Shown in pieces: positions 43,020 through 53,889 of a stretch of 64,000 nucleotides of DNA. A model generated the notes under the pieces. The model was not told the DNA's origin and ran no database searches. It saw nothing but the letters and a program-made list of their open reading frames with translations. The DNA comes from Batkoa obscura (Eukaryota; Entomophthoromycota; Entomophthoromycetes; Entomophthorales; Batkoaceae), in the NCBI GenBank assembly GCA_030770535.1, contig JASVEC010000002.1, forward strand, positions 1,612,001-1,676,000, written 5' to 3'. The first letter of the stretch is position 1. The number at the start of each line of letters is the position of its first letter. The translations under genes were made by a program, and so were the position numbers.

Positions 43020-45405
43020 AAATTTGGATTTGCTTTAATAAAATATGTCTTCTCTACTTTTAGTAGATTTATTAAGCAAGTCAGCCCATTTCTTCAAATC
43101 TCTAAAAATAATTAAGCCTTAAATAGTAAGGCGTTTATCTTTCTCTTTACTATTTTGCTGCAAAAGCCTCAATCTCATCGCTGTGTTTAAATTAGCATTC
43201 TAATAAAGCTTTATTTTTATTTAGAAAATTCCCAATTACCGCTAAAACTTAATTAATGGAAATGAAAGATTTAGATAACATTTTAATTATATTAAATTTT
43301 AAAATTTATGATTTAATGGTGTAGATTTCGTTTAATAAACTATATATAGCTGTTGCAGCTCTTTTATGACTTTTTTAGTGGTAGTTTTCAAAACCAAATT
43401 ATATTTATGACCAATTTTTTTAAAACTTGATCCTCACAGTTTACCTGAATTTTGATACAATTTATTTTCTTAAACGAACAGCTAATTAAGCCTAAAAAGA
43501 GTTACAGCAGTTGTATCAAAGCCATTTAATAAATTTTCGCACAGGTACTGATGTTATGATAATATTATTTTATCAGATAACGAATTCACAAATGATCCAA
43601 CAAAAAACATCTATTGTAAATTAATGCAGTGTTCTTGTTAAAAATAGTAAAAACCACTTCATAGAATAAATAAAAGCTATCTTGCCTTGCTAAAAATAGA
43701 GTTCTATTGTCTTATTTTATAATTAACTTGTATTGCTTAATCTGGCTAAATTTTAAGAAATTATTTTTTACTTTTTTTGATAGCCATATGAGCATTGAGC
43801 CTACGTCGAAGCAGAAATAGGCTTGCATCCCTTTGAAAATAAGGATTTATATATACTGTTAAAATATCAACATTGATGGCGTTGTAATTGATATTTTTAA
43901 TACTATATTATATTAAATATCGTACTTGATCTATCTATGATGTCAGTCTAAGTAAGCTACAAAATACTTAATAAAACTACCGTTTAAAAAATTGGCATAA
44001 TACATAATCGTTTTAAACTTCGTAAACTTTTACAACAAATTTAGACTCTATTATAAAGTTATTGAACAGTTTAAATTTCATTTTATTTTTAAACATTCTA
44101 GGTATAATTATATAGATATTTTTGGAATTATTTGTCAAACCTGTTTGAAAAGATTTAATCTTTTAGATGTCTCCTAATTCGTTTTCATTCGTTCCAAAGT
44201 AAATGATATTTTAACTAAAAAGTCGAATCACTCATACCTTAAGATACCTTTTGCGCGTTGTATAAATTGTGTCGTTACTAAGAGTTTTTAATCATAGTAA
44301 TGCCAACGTTTGTATTTTTATTAATAAATGATATCGTGTCCTCTTATTCTTAGCAACTATTAGTAACAAAGTTTAGACTTAAGTAAGCAAAGTTAGCTCT
44401 TTAAAAAAGATAATAAAATAAATTGCATAAAAACACTTATTTTTACTTATCTATTAGCTTCAGATGTATTTATATTAGCTGCTGCCCATTCCATAATTAA
44501 TATGATTTTAAAGTCTATAGTTACTATGCTATTGCTTATTCATGCTCATCTATCCCAGCTTAGTAATTGAAATAATTTTAGGGTGGTTGTAAATGACCAA
44601 GTATAAAACTCTAGTAAAAGTTAAAGCAACTTTTTACAGTTTTAACTAACATTTAAACCTACCAAAATTTGTAACTGAGTTAAAATTAAAATTAAAAATT
44701 AGAATGACTTTTCATCATTTCGCATTGTTTTGGGGGAATATTTTTGAAATTTATTCTTTTTCAAAAAAGATATCTTTTATTAACATTTATGCTTATTTCC
44801 TTTGTTGTAATGAATTAAATTCGGAAAAATGTTGAACCTTGGGCCCTAAATATAAACAAGTTGTTATACTTTATAATGTTATTTAAATCACACTTTTATT
44901 TCAAAAAGACTTTGATATAACAAAAATATTAAAAAATTCGTTGAGCTTTGTTAGTATCTTTTTCTTTTTTAATCTCAGCATCTTTAATAATAATGAAGTA
45001 ATAATATTCTTAGCAATTCGCTTACTTTACTTTGTTAATTGTTATTTATTACTACTTTAGGTATATATATAAAATTAAAGTGATCTCAGATTTAGCACAG
45101 GACCTATAAAGAAATGTCGACTGCTTACTACAGCTAAATCAGAGGATTTGAATGTCAAAGAATATTATAAAAGTTTAGATACTAATTATTTCAAATTTAT
45201 TGTATTATGGATACTAGTCAACAGGACCCATTTTTTATAACTTAACAGATATTTGATTATGACTTTATACAAATATTCATGTTCGCAATCTTCTGCTTAA
45301 TAAATTGAGTTAAAATCCTAAACAAAAACACTAGCTTAAGTATGCATATTCATATTCATATTAATTAATTTACTACTATTTCAAAAATTAATAAGATCAT
45401 AACTA
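43020..45405. other. Long spacer with one family-2 MITE
   Basis: About 2.4 kb of AT-rich DNA. Besides the MITE at 43345 I recognise nothing; scattered frames are short and compositionally spacer-like. Confidence 0.55.
43345..43515 (+). mobile_element. MITE-like family 2, good copy
   Basis: 171 bp. Left end TATAGCTGTTGCAGCTC, then TTTTATGACTTTTTTAG. Right end AGAGTTACAGCAGTTGTA, whose reverse complement begins TACAACTGCTGTAACTC. No coding capacity. Confidence 0.65.
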
Positions 45406-45413
45406 AGTTAATA

Positions 45414-45920
45414 TTACACACCACGAAGTAGCAAGAATCCTAAAGTAGAGAATATAAGGATGTGAAGCTCCTTTGGGATATTAAAAAATAGTTTGAAATC
45501 CCCATTTTCGCGAGAAAAAGTGCCAATGGTTGCTTCTGGTTTTAAGGAGCAATTTAAGATCCATTTATCTGTATAAAATGTCCAATAATAATATATGGCA
45601 GCTTCATGACTTGGACAGATAATAATTTCAGCATGATAACCTTCATTGCTTTTTAGTTTCAATTGGAATTTTAAATCAGAAAGCTTACTAGCTGGGTCTA
45701 CTAAACTTATTTTAAACTCGTTTTTTGCGAAGAAATGTGCTTTAGTTATTTTTGCTAATGGTAAATTATTCGCAGATAATAAAAGAGTGCATTTATTATT
45801 AATCAGTATGGATTTGTATTGGTGATTCAAAGTGGAGTCATCAGTTACTAAAGATATATTATAATTTTTTAATTGATTATTTGGATCTTTTTCAAATTTA
45901 TATTTTATTAAACTTTCCAT
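45414..45920 (-). CDS. Orphan small protein, paralog of 52282 (tubby-like fold possible), 168 aa
   Basis: Single-exon gene, ATG at 45920. It aligns end to end with the product at 52282-52794: LPLAKI, LSDLK, a YYYWTFY motif near residue 112, LNCSLKPE..I, and a hydrophobic C-terminal segment (IPKELHILIFSTLGFLLLRG). The alternating-strand pattern with a last hydrophobic helix is reminiscent of tubby-C-terminal/LURP-one-like proteins such as fungal DUF6593. That is an impression of fold, not a family match. No signal peptide; a lipid-binding or membrane-associated role would fit such a fold but is speculation. Conservation between the two paralogs supports a real gene. Confidence 0.7.
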   Translation of the reverse strand: MESLIKYKFEKDPNNQLKNYNISLVTDDSTLNHQYKSILINNKCTLLLSANNLPLAKITKAHFFAKNEFKISLVDPASKLSDLKFQLKLKSNEGYHAEIIICPSHEAAIYYYWTFYTDKWILNCSLKPEATIGTFSRENGDFKLFFNIPKELHILIFSTLGFLLLRGV

Positions 45921-45960
45921 GCTTAACTACTATTTTGTTAGAGTGCTTCTTGATATTTAT

Positions 45961-45970
45961 TGTATATATA
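45961..45970 (-). promoter_or_regulatory. TATA-like box of the 45414 gene
   Basis: TATATACA on the minus strand, 41-50 bp upstream of the ATG at 45920. Confidence 0.45.
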
Positions 45971-45974
45971 CTAT

Positions 45975-47425
45975 ATCCTTTTCCTACTCTATTTAAGCTT
46001 GATTACTTGGCACTTACCTAGATTGATATTTTGTTCCAGAGCAACAATTATAAAAACTCGGAAAGAAATTGGAACCTCCAAAGTAGGTGACCTTTATAAG
46101 GTTGAAAATCAATTAAAAAATAAAGTATAAGCATAAATGTGATTTCATATATATATATATTATTACTCATATTTCAAATCCTTTAAAAAAGGTAGAAGAG
46201 TTTACCTTTTGGATTTGAGATCCTTTGAGTTTTATTCATAAAGTTATATTATGATTTACTACGTTTTAGTTTATAGCTATATCAATTTCTAATAATTTTA
46301 TTAGTCTTATGCGAATTCAAAGTTGCCGAACCTTGGCAGATAGAATGGTATAGTATAAAAACACACCAAAAGACACGTGACTACAGTATATGTAGTCAAG
46401 AGTAGTTTGTAATTGGTAACATATACCAATATCCTTGGCTATTCGTATTCGCGTAATAGTTAATAAAAGGTGGCATTGTGTAAAAAAAAAGATTGAATTT
46501 ATCTAAAACTAAGTAGCAATTATTTTACTATTAAACATAAGTAGTAAAGTAAGATATAAAAAATAATTTTATCTTATAGCTATTGCAAAGTTATTGACAA
46601 AATAAGTCTGTAAAACTTTTGACACTTAATATTATCATATAATATAAAGAGTTTAATAATTTTTGTATAAGATAAAATTCAGTTAAAAAAATATTTCTTA
46701 TGTTTCACATTAAACTAGCTTTTTATAGCATATATTGCTAGTCTTTCTTGTTTTTGACTATTATTCAATATCTCAAAAATTACTATGTAAATTTCAACTT
46801 AAATGATCCTACTTTGGTGCATAATGCCAAGGGTTTAGAAAAGATATAGAATATTTATACACAATATAGCCATTATCAGTATGTTCAATATAAAACTTAT
46901 AAAGCTGATATTCTACATACATGTTTATATAGTACTTTTAAACACAAATGAAAAAAAGTATTTAATTACTTTTTACTGAAAAACAACTGTTCAAGTTTAA
47001 CCATTTAATTTCTAGGATAAGTTGTGTCAGATTGTAAAAACTAAACTTGGATTTGTGTAAAATATAGTAGCAAGTAAATTTAATAACTTAATAGTATTCA
47101 TTTACTTGTATATTAATTTACTCCTTTACCTAAAATTATAAAAAGTATATATTCATAAAGTATAATCAGTTATAAAAAAACATTAGTCTTTGAAACCAAT
47201 AGCTTATTTGAACTTTTTCCTTTAGACTTAATCAAACTGCTTATTCTAGCTCAATAAAAACAAAATATAATTTAGTGTCGTAAAAAAAGTTCAATGATAA
47301 TCAAATTCAGATTACAAAAACCAAAATCTTGTCATGGTCATTATGCTATAGATTTATACAACTTTTTCTTTTACTTATCTTTCAAGCTATAAAATCAGAT
47401 CACAGACTTGTCTTTTGATTTATAT
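45975..47425. other. Spacer, nothing recognised
   Basis: AT-rich DNA with one small palindrome (GACTACA...TGTAGTC near 46380-46400). No gene. Confidence 0.5.
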
Positions 47426-47430
47426 AAGAT

Positions 47431-47534
47431 ATAAGTATGTATTTTTTTGTTTAAGAATTTCACTAACAAGTTTTCCATTAAAATAGCGCTTAAAAGATGG
47501 AAAAAATAATGAAATCAAAAAAATATCACTATAT
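47431..47534 (-). mobile_element. Foldback MITE family 1, copy 11
   Basis: Core CATTAAAATAGCGCTTAAAAG with diverged ends (ATAAGTATGTATTTTT and ATATCACTATAT). Confidence 0.7.
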
Positions 47535-47760
47535 TGTATATATGATATATTATAGGTCATGTCACTTTGAACTGTTTTGAAGAGCTTATTTACCTTAAAC
47601 AAATTCGTTTTTGTTATTAAGATTCACTATAAATATCATTAAACTTTTGCTTGAGGGAATAAATTTACCTTTAAATCTTTTACATCTTTATAATATACAG
47701 GTTTTTTAAACCTACCTGGCTTTCCCAAAAAAATACTTGAACAAATATATAAAAATAAGG

Positions 47761-47864
47761 AACAAAGGAGTGTTTGTTTGGCTTCATTACTTTTTCTATC
47801 TTTTAAGCGCTATTTTAGTGGAAGATTTGTTAGTGAAATTCTTAAATAAAATGTATCTCCATAT
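47761..47864 (+). mobile_element. Foldback MITE family 1, copy 12
   Basis: Core TTTTAAGCGCTATTTTAGTGG; right end ATGTATCTCCATAT; left end diverged (AACAAAGGAGTGTTTG). Confidence 0.7.
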
Positions 47865-48033
47865 CATATATATTTTGATAAAATTTTCCAATTATTTAAT
47901 TTTAAGTAGATATAATAGCTATCACTATAATAAATAATAAAACAAGTTACAAATTAAGGTTTATATAAATTTATTTTAATATAGAAAGTTAAAAACGGAG
48001 CTAGGGATCAAAGAAGCGTTAAAGTTTACGATT

Positions 48034-49711
48034 CTATAATTTAGAAGCCAAAAACTTAGGTGATGGTCTATCTGGAATAATAAAATCTAAAATAGCTTGG
48101 GCAATTAATGGATCCTTGGTAATATCATTGTGTCCACCAAAATTGTTAGCCAAATATTTAAGTTTATCAAATCCAAGGAAATTCAAATGTTTTGCAAAAT
48201 TTAAGCTATGGCCTGAATGAACTAAAGTATCATTAGTCGAGTGAATGATCAATGCTTTAGGTAAAGTAGTATAAGGTATCATCTTCAAGTGAGAGCTAGT
48301 AACATACTGTGGAGAAACAGATCTTAAATAATTTAATAATTTTTCATCGTTTGTAATCAAAGATTGAGAATTGTTGTTGACTTCATTATTTGGAGTTATA
48401 GAGTTGGAGTTATTTTGAGGATAACTCCATTGAAGTTTGGGCTCTTCTTGAGCTTTTGGTGAATATTGTGGTTTTGTATAAACAGATCTTGTGATGCTTG
48501 ATTGACCGTTTGTATTAGGACCAATAGTCATGGTTCTCTCGGTAATAGTAACATGAACATCTTTAGGTATAATATAATTATAAAATTGAGTTCCGTGACT
48601 GGGCTCTATTCTAATACTTTCAGAGTTGTTCAAATCAGTTCTATTTTCAGTATTTGAGGAATCTCTTTCCCCATTAATTGGACTTGGTACAATAAGTCTT
48701 TCCCCATTAATTGGACTTGGTACAATAAGTCTTTCTGTATTATGAGGGCTTACTACAATGAGCCTTTCTGTATTATGAGGGCTTGGTACAATGAGCCTTT
48801 CTGTATTATGAGGGCTTGGTACAATGAGCCTTTCTGTATTATGAGGGCTTGGTACAATGAGCCTTTCTGTATTATGAGGGCTTGGTACAATAAGCCTTTC
48901 TGGGTTACTTGAAGTATAAGGCGCTGATCCAGAAGTAAATTGCCCAATATCATTTTGGTTTAAGGAAACTTCATATTGAGAAACAAATGATTGATTTGCG
49001 TTTTGAGCCTGTATTGAATCGGCGTGAGAGAATTTGGTAATTCCGTTGTGATTAAAATAAACATTCTCCTTCGCAACTTGAGATAAATCAAAAGTTCCAG
49101 CTAAGGAAACTAACCCTTTTATTCTGGATATTAAAGTTGTTTCCTGATCTTTACTGCTTGAAAGCAATGGTAAATATGCACCAGAGTCCAAAGCTATTAT
49201 ACTAGCAAGAAGCGCACCAGATGAGTGACCGCCAATGTAAATTTCATTACTTGCAAATATACTATGAGTTAAAATATGTAAATAACCCTTTAAACAGTCT
49301 TCAATGTGATTTTTGAATTTAATATCACTATGGTTATTTGTGCGATAATTTACCCTAATTACATTAAGCCCCTCATCACTTAAACGTTGAATAAAATTTT
49401 CAAAATCAACATGACTAGCACTTAAATATGGGAAAGATTCAAACCAAATCAAAACAGGAGCTTTTGAATTGTACTTGCATGGATAAATATAATACTTACA
49501 TTCTTCGGATTCTTTTGAGTAAACAACCTCGAAGCCAGAAGAAGGTTTTGATGAGTCACTAAAGAGTTGATTAATTAATAAAGAAAAAAAATACTAAAAT
49601 AAATTACTTTAAAGGTTTTGATTCATAAACATTTACAGCACTATAAGGGCTTGAGGTGATAATATTCCCTCTAGTACTTTCTAAATCAGTCATATGAGTC
49701 CCAATTACCAT
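48034..49711 (-). CDS. Peroxisomal-type alpha/beta hydrolase paralog 3 with 11-residue repeats, two exons, 542 aa
   Basis: Exon 1 49711-49608 and exon 2 49558-48034 join in frame (GTAATT...TTTAG, 49 bp). The fold matches paralogs 1 and 2: YSKESEECKYYIYPCK, then the altered oxyanion segment IWFESFPYL (residues about 72-80), nucleophile elbow GHSSG (Ser147), acid in STNDTLVHSG and base in FGGHND. Between nucleophile and acid sits an insertion of about 200 residues. It includes seven near-perfect units of ERLIVPSPHNT (residues about 255-330) and Ser/Asn-rich sequence. The C-terminus is SKL, the prototype PTS1. The repeats add SP dipeptides at regular spacing. The start ATG at 49711 has a TATA box 43 bp upstream. 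The call of enzyme fold is firm; catalytic competence and substrate are unknown. Confidence 0.85.
48663..48903 (-). repeat. 33-bp coding minisatellite in hydrolase paralog 3
   Basis: About seven tandem 33-bp units (GGGCTTGGTACAATGAGCC on the plus strand) encode ERLIV(P/V)SP(H/I)N(T/G). The central units are almost identical, showing recent expansion or homogenisation. Confidence 0.92.
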
Positions 49712-49753
49712 TTCTTTTAAGTTTTGTATAAATTGAGTTGATCTCTAATTGAG

Positions 49754-49761
49754 TATTTATA
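49754..49761 (-). promoter_or_regulatory. TATA box of hydrolase paralog 3
   Basis: TATAAATA on the minus strand, 43-50 bp upstream of the ATG at 49711. Confidence 0.6.
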
Positions 49762-49769
49762 CTTTTCAA

Positions 49770-50720
49770 AAAAATTTATTACTTTCTCCCTGAATTTAAA
49801 TGGTCCAATAAAACCTATCTCAATAATCCATTAAAGAACCACGTCTACTTCAATTTATTTCCTGGAACTTAATTTGCTGTATAATCACCATTTACATGTA
49901 AATTGTTCTTTATACGAATTTATTCCTATCTAGAAGCTTTATAAAAATAATAGCCAATTACTAACTATGGTAAAGTAAGATGGCAGTATAACCGTTAAAT
50001 CATTTTTTTATAAACCATAAACATTAACTCTATTAGTTTATAACATATAAATTAAGCACTATAAAAGAAGAAATTTTTAAATATATCAGTTTTTTTTAGG
50101 AATATAGATAATAAAAATAATTGTTATAATAATTTTTTTTATTTTGCCGCTTTAAAAGCTTCTATTTAAAATAGCTCTAATTAGTTTGAGCTCTAATAAA
50201 CTTTTTGAAATTTTTAAACCCTAAATTAGCTAAAATTATAAGAATATGATATAACAATGAAATAAAATTACATGAGTTCGTGCCGCTTTCTTTATTTTCA
50301 CTAGGGTTATCTAAGCTGCTAATCTTTTTTATATCGCTTCACTTTAAGTAGAACATTTAATAAATCTTAATAAAAACTTAATGAATAATGGTGGCTATAC
50401 TGTTTATAAAAGTAAGCAATATTAGTTAATTGATTTATTAAAGTTAACAAAATTTAATGGAATTAAAGTCAAAAATATAAAAGTAAATATTAATAAATAT
50501 TAAATAAAAAGCAGCCAAAACCCCATAAAAACGCTATAAGTTAGACCAAAAGCATGCTAAATTACATCTTGATAATAACAAGTTCTTGATAGTAAAGAAC
50601 CTTCTTATCAACCCTGTACACATTGCTAAATAAGAAAATAAAATTTCGATAAAATATTTCCAAAATTTACCAAGATAATAAATACTATATTAAATAAATA
50701 ACAAAATACGTATCCTATCA
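49770..50720. other. Spacer, nothing recognised
   Basis: AT-rich DNA between paralog 3 and tRNA-Asn. Confidence 0.5.
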
Positions 50721-50724
50721 ATGG

Positions 50725-50798
50725 GCTCGTATGGCGCAATTGGCTAGCGCGTCCGACTGTTAATCGGGAGGTTACTGGTTCGATCCCAGTTATGAGCG
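50725..50798 (+). tRNA. tRNA-Asn(GTT)
   Basis: 74-nt cloverleaf without intron. Acceptor GCTCGTA pairs with TATGAGC, discriminator G. The anticodon loop is CTGTTAA with anticodon GTT. T arm ACTGG-TTCGATC-CCAGT. TTTT follows directly as terminator. Confidence 0.95.
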
Positions 50799-50804
50799 TT
50801 TTAT

Positions 50805-52220
50805 CTTTTAAAGATTTGCTTCTAAATTATATTATCAATTTTTTAGTTAAATACGTGACAAAAAGGTATTTCTATATGCTTTATCATAATAAATAATCGT
50901 ATAATTTTAATAAATTAATTTTTATTTCTTAACTGTAGTTTCAGAACTGAGAAATATACTTTCTAAAGCGCCTAGACTGTATAGTATTGACTTGTTATCA
51001 ACTGACCTAATGTTGATAAATTTTAATTATAGTCAAATCTAGTTAATGTGTTTTGTAAGCAATAATCAACCTCCTACTAGAAATTAGAATACTCCAGTGA
51101 AATTTAAATTTGAACAAATCAAAAACCAGGGCTAGTCAAATTTCTTGTACAAATAGCCTTTTGATCAGAAAATTAGAAACTAAACAAATAAGATTGATCA
51201 AATTATTCGTGTGGACAACAATCTGGTAGAAGATTGAAAACTGATTGAATCATAGTAGCTAAGAAGCATTTGACTTGAAAAGTAAGCTGTCCAAAACCAT
51301 TAAGTAGCTAGATGATGGGCTAAATAAGCTAACATTGTATATATCCTTGTTTTTTTTGCAAAAGAAACAAAGTGTTTAGACTTAAACATACATACTTTTT
51401 TTTCCTTAAAATTCCTCTTCATGGAAGCTCTAAATTTGATAGTATTAGTTTAAGCTATTTGAAAACCCAAATATTGGCAATCCTAAACTCATTAGTTTGT
51501 AATAAAATTATGACAATAAATTTATTATATAATTTATGTTTAGTATCTGAATTTTAAAGTTATCCACATTAAAAAGCTTAACAAATTATATAAGATAATA
51601 GCTATTGCTACTTTATAAGCTTTATTTAAGTCCCAAGGTTTATATAAGTAATATTAGTCTAAAATCAAATAGCTTTTAAACCATTTGATTTTATAATATT
51701 AAATTTACCAATTTAAAACATCTAAATATATAAACATATAAAATAGACCAATAGTTAGCTATTTTATAGTATTAGCTTAAAGTAAATTTTACTATCTATT
51801 TTATATAAGACAATCACTTTTATTAAAGAACTATTAACAAATATGTAGTAACATTTGATGTTTACTGTAACATATTATTTATAGATGTTTGAGCAACTTA
51901 TTACACTTTTGTTAAAATGAAATCACGATAAGTATAAAATATGATAAATTAATACTAAACTAATACTTTGATTATCAATTATCACTTAACTATCGTTTTA
52001 TGTTAAATAGATTATTATTTTTTCATATCCTTAATATTTAATAATTGATACGAATAAATTCCAAAAAAGGAAAATCGGTAAACTCTTAACTTTTATAATG
52101 CAACTTTATTTGCCAACCTTGAACATGCCAAGTTTTAAGAAAAATGTAAAGAACTTCTAATCTAATAAATGAATATTTAGGATAGCACAAATCTGGGCCA
52201 AGTAATAACATCAAATCCAA
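50805..52220. other. Spacer, nothing recognised
   Basis: AT-rich DNA. A 61-codon frame at 51.4 kb lacks an ATG start and any support. Confidence 0.5.
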
Positions 52221-52224
52221 ATAG

Positions 52225-52231
52225 TATAAAA
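52225..52231 (+). promoter_or_regulatory. TATA box of the 52282 gene
   Basis: TATAAAA, 57 bp upstream of the ATG at 52282. Confidence 0.55.
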
Positions 52232-52281
52232 TGCAATCATAAATACTCTTTTTTTAAAAAACCAAAATCAAAGCTATCAAA

Positions 52282-52794
52282 ATGAATTCTATCATATGTT
52301 ATCAATTCACTAAAGATACCAAAACTAATGTTTATAACTTAAATCCTAAGCTTGACTATGTCAATCAAAAATATCAGTACTCACTCACATTTACTAATAA
52401 GAAGACTGCCATTGTAGTTGATGGCTTAGGTTTACCTTTAGCAAAAATTGAAAGTTGTGGCCTCTTTAATATAAGCAGATACAAGATTATTATTGCCATG
52501 CCAGAATTATGTCTTTCCGATCTTAAGATAAGATTGATAATACCAAGTAAAAGTAAAATGAATGCTTATCGCGCTGAAATTAAGATTAGCTCTCAAAACA
52601 GCAAGCAGGGTGTATCTTATTATTGGACTTATTACAGTGAAGAAGGCTGGTTTTTAAATAGCTCTAAGGATCCCGAATTATCTATTGCTTCCTACAGTTT
52701 TAAAAATCCAGTTTATACTTTGTTTTGCAATACTTCTAAAGAACTCAATGTTTTATTTTTGACAACTCTCTCCTTCCTTTTATATAGAAACTAG
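52282..52794 (+). CDS. Orphan small protein, paralog of 45414, 170 aa
   Basis: Single exon. It shares with the 45414 product the motifs LPLAKI, LSDLKI, YYWTYY, FLNSSKDPELSI and the hydrophobic end SKELNVLFLTTLSFLLYRN, with only small indels. The similarity spans the full length, so these are true paralogs about 6.4 kb apart in opposite orientation. The strand-rich pattern and terminal helix suggest a tubby-C/LURP-one-like barrel; I cannot confirm it. No signal peptide, no catalytic motif. The segment around residues 75-100 is the most variable part. Confidence 0.7.
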   Translation: MNSIICYQFTKDTKTNVYNLNPKLDYVNQKYQYSLTFTNKKTAIVVDGLGLPLAKIESCGLFNISRYKIIIAMPELCLSDLKIRLIIPSKSKMNAYRAEIKISSQNSKQGVSYYWTYYSEEGWFLNSSKDPELSIASYSFKNPVYTLFCNTSKELNVLFLTTLSFLLYRN

Positions 52795-52799
52795 TCATA

Positions 52800-53305
52800 A
52801 AATTATTGTATATATTTGCTCCTTTATTAACATCCTTTTAACTTAATAAACTCTACTTATTTTAATTTTTATATTATTGCAATTATCATTATTATCTATG
52901 AGATATGGGGTCTAATAAATACATTATTTTATGCGTTATTTTATTGATAGTAAAATAAGCCGAATTGTTTAGGATATGAACACTGTTCAAGTTATATACA
53001 TATTATATTATAATAAGCTTTAATATTAATTAAGTCAAAATCTTAATTTAATTCTCCGATCTATCCTAGAGTGATAGAAACTTCTTTACTTGACTGCGTG
53101 TAACAATATGCCAATATTATCTTTATAAGGATCATTATGGTAATATAAAATAACAGGGAAATAGGTTTTTTCATGATTTGCACAATCACACTTACACTAA
53201 ACTAATGATGGATCCTAATATCCTGATTCTTACGCTGTATTCATTACAATTTTAAATTTTGGGAGAAAGCTCACAGATGAAAACTTTATTAGTGAAATAA
53301 AGTTA
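52800..53305. other. Spacer, nothing recognised
   Basis: AT-rich DNA downstream of the 52282 gene. Confidence 0.45.
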
Positions 53306-53309
53306 ATTG

Positions 53310-53530
53310 AATAACAAGGCTAGCTATCCAAGAGATATAGAGCTTCTAGACCCCTTGCGATTCTTTTCCAGGCGGAGTCTTAGAAAATCTAAAATCCATT
53401 TCCCAGGTGTTACCATTCAATAAACATTAACTGGACCGAAGGAACTGATTATTCATGCGCAAAGGAAAGTCTAGTATAGATTCTATACATAGTCCAGATG
53501 ATAGAAGAGCAAGAATAAGCTAAAAAAAAG
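53310..53530 (+). pseudogene. Decayed coding-like fragment of unknown origin
   Basis: A plus-strand frame of about 70 codons has non-spacer wording (YPRDIELLDPLRFFSRRS, then FPGVTI and GPKELIIHAQRKV) and higher G+C than its surroundings. It is broken by several interruptions. Family not recognised; a transposon or virus-like fossil or a dead host gene are all possible. Confidence 0.35.
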
Positions 53531-53572
53531 TATGAATATGTTTGCCATGTTAAAAAAGAGCTTTGTATTAGT

Positions 53573-53670
53573 ATATGGGAATGTTTTTTTTGACTTCATT
53601 ACTTCTTCATTTTTCAAACACTATTTGAGTGGAAAAATTAATAAATTTTTTAAAAAAGACATCCCCATAT
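53573..53670 (+). mobile_element. Foldback MITE family 1, copy 13
   Basis: Starts ATATGGGAATGTTTTTTTTG, has core AAACACTATTTGAGTGG and ends ACATCCCCATAT. Confidence 0.8.
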
Positions 53671-53787
53671 ATGCTTTTATTTAGGAAACAAACCCAAGCT
53701 GTTATATAAGTAAATTACTTGTTAATATTTTTTGAGCGTTCATTTAAATGTAAACTAAATATATCATGTATTAATACTTGGGTTTTA

Positions 53788-53882
53788 ATATGAGGATGTT
53801 TTTTGGTTTCATTCTCCATTTTTAAGTACTATTTCAGTGGAAAAATTGTTAGTAAACTTAAACAAAAAATACATCGCCATAT
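53788..53882 (+). mobile_element. Foldback MITE family 1, copy 14
   Basis: Starts ATATGAGGATGTTTTTTGG, has core AAGTACTATTTCAGTGG and ends ACATCGCCATAT. It lies 117 bp from copy 13 in the same orientation. Confidence 0.8.
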
Positions 53883-53889
53883 AATTTTT

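Noticed and set aside
44729-44790. GGGGGAATATTTTTG segment resembling the left end of a foldback element
   Set aside because: Neither core nor right end could be found; chance similarity is more likely.
46375-46405. Small palindrome GACTACA...TGTAGTC as a possible regulatory site
   Set aside because: Isolated, not near a gene start, and of a size expected by chance in this much sequence.
48663-48903. Possible CRISPR-like array because of regular 33-bp units
   Set aside because: The units are contiguous with no unique spacers, lie inside a coding frame and encode a perfect amino-acid repeat in a eukaryote.
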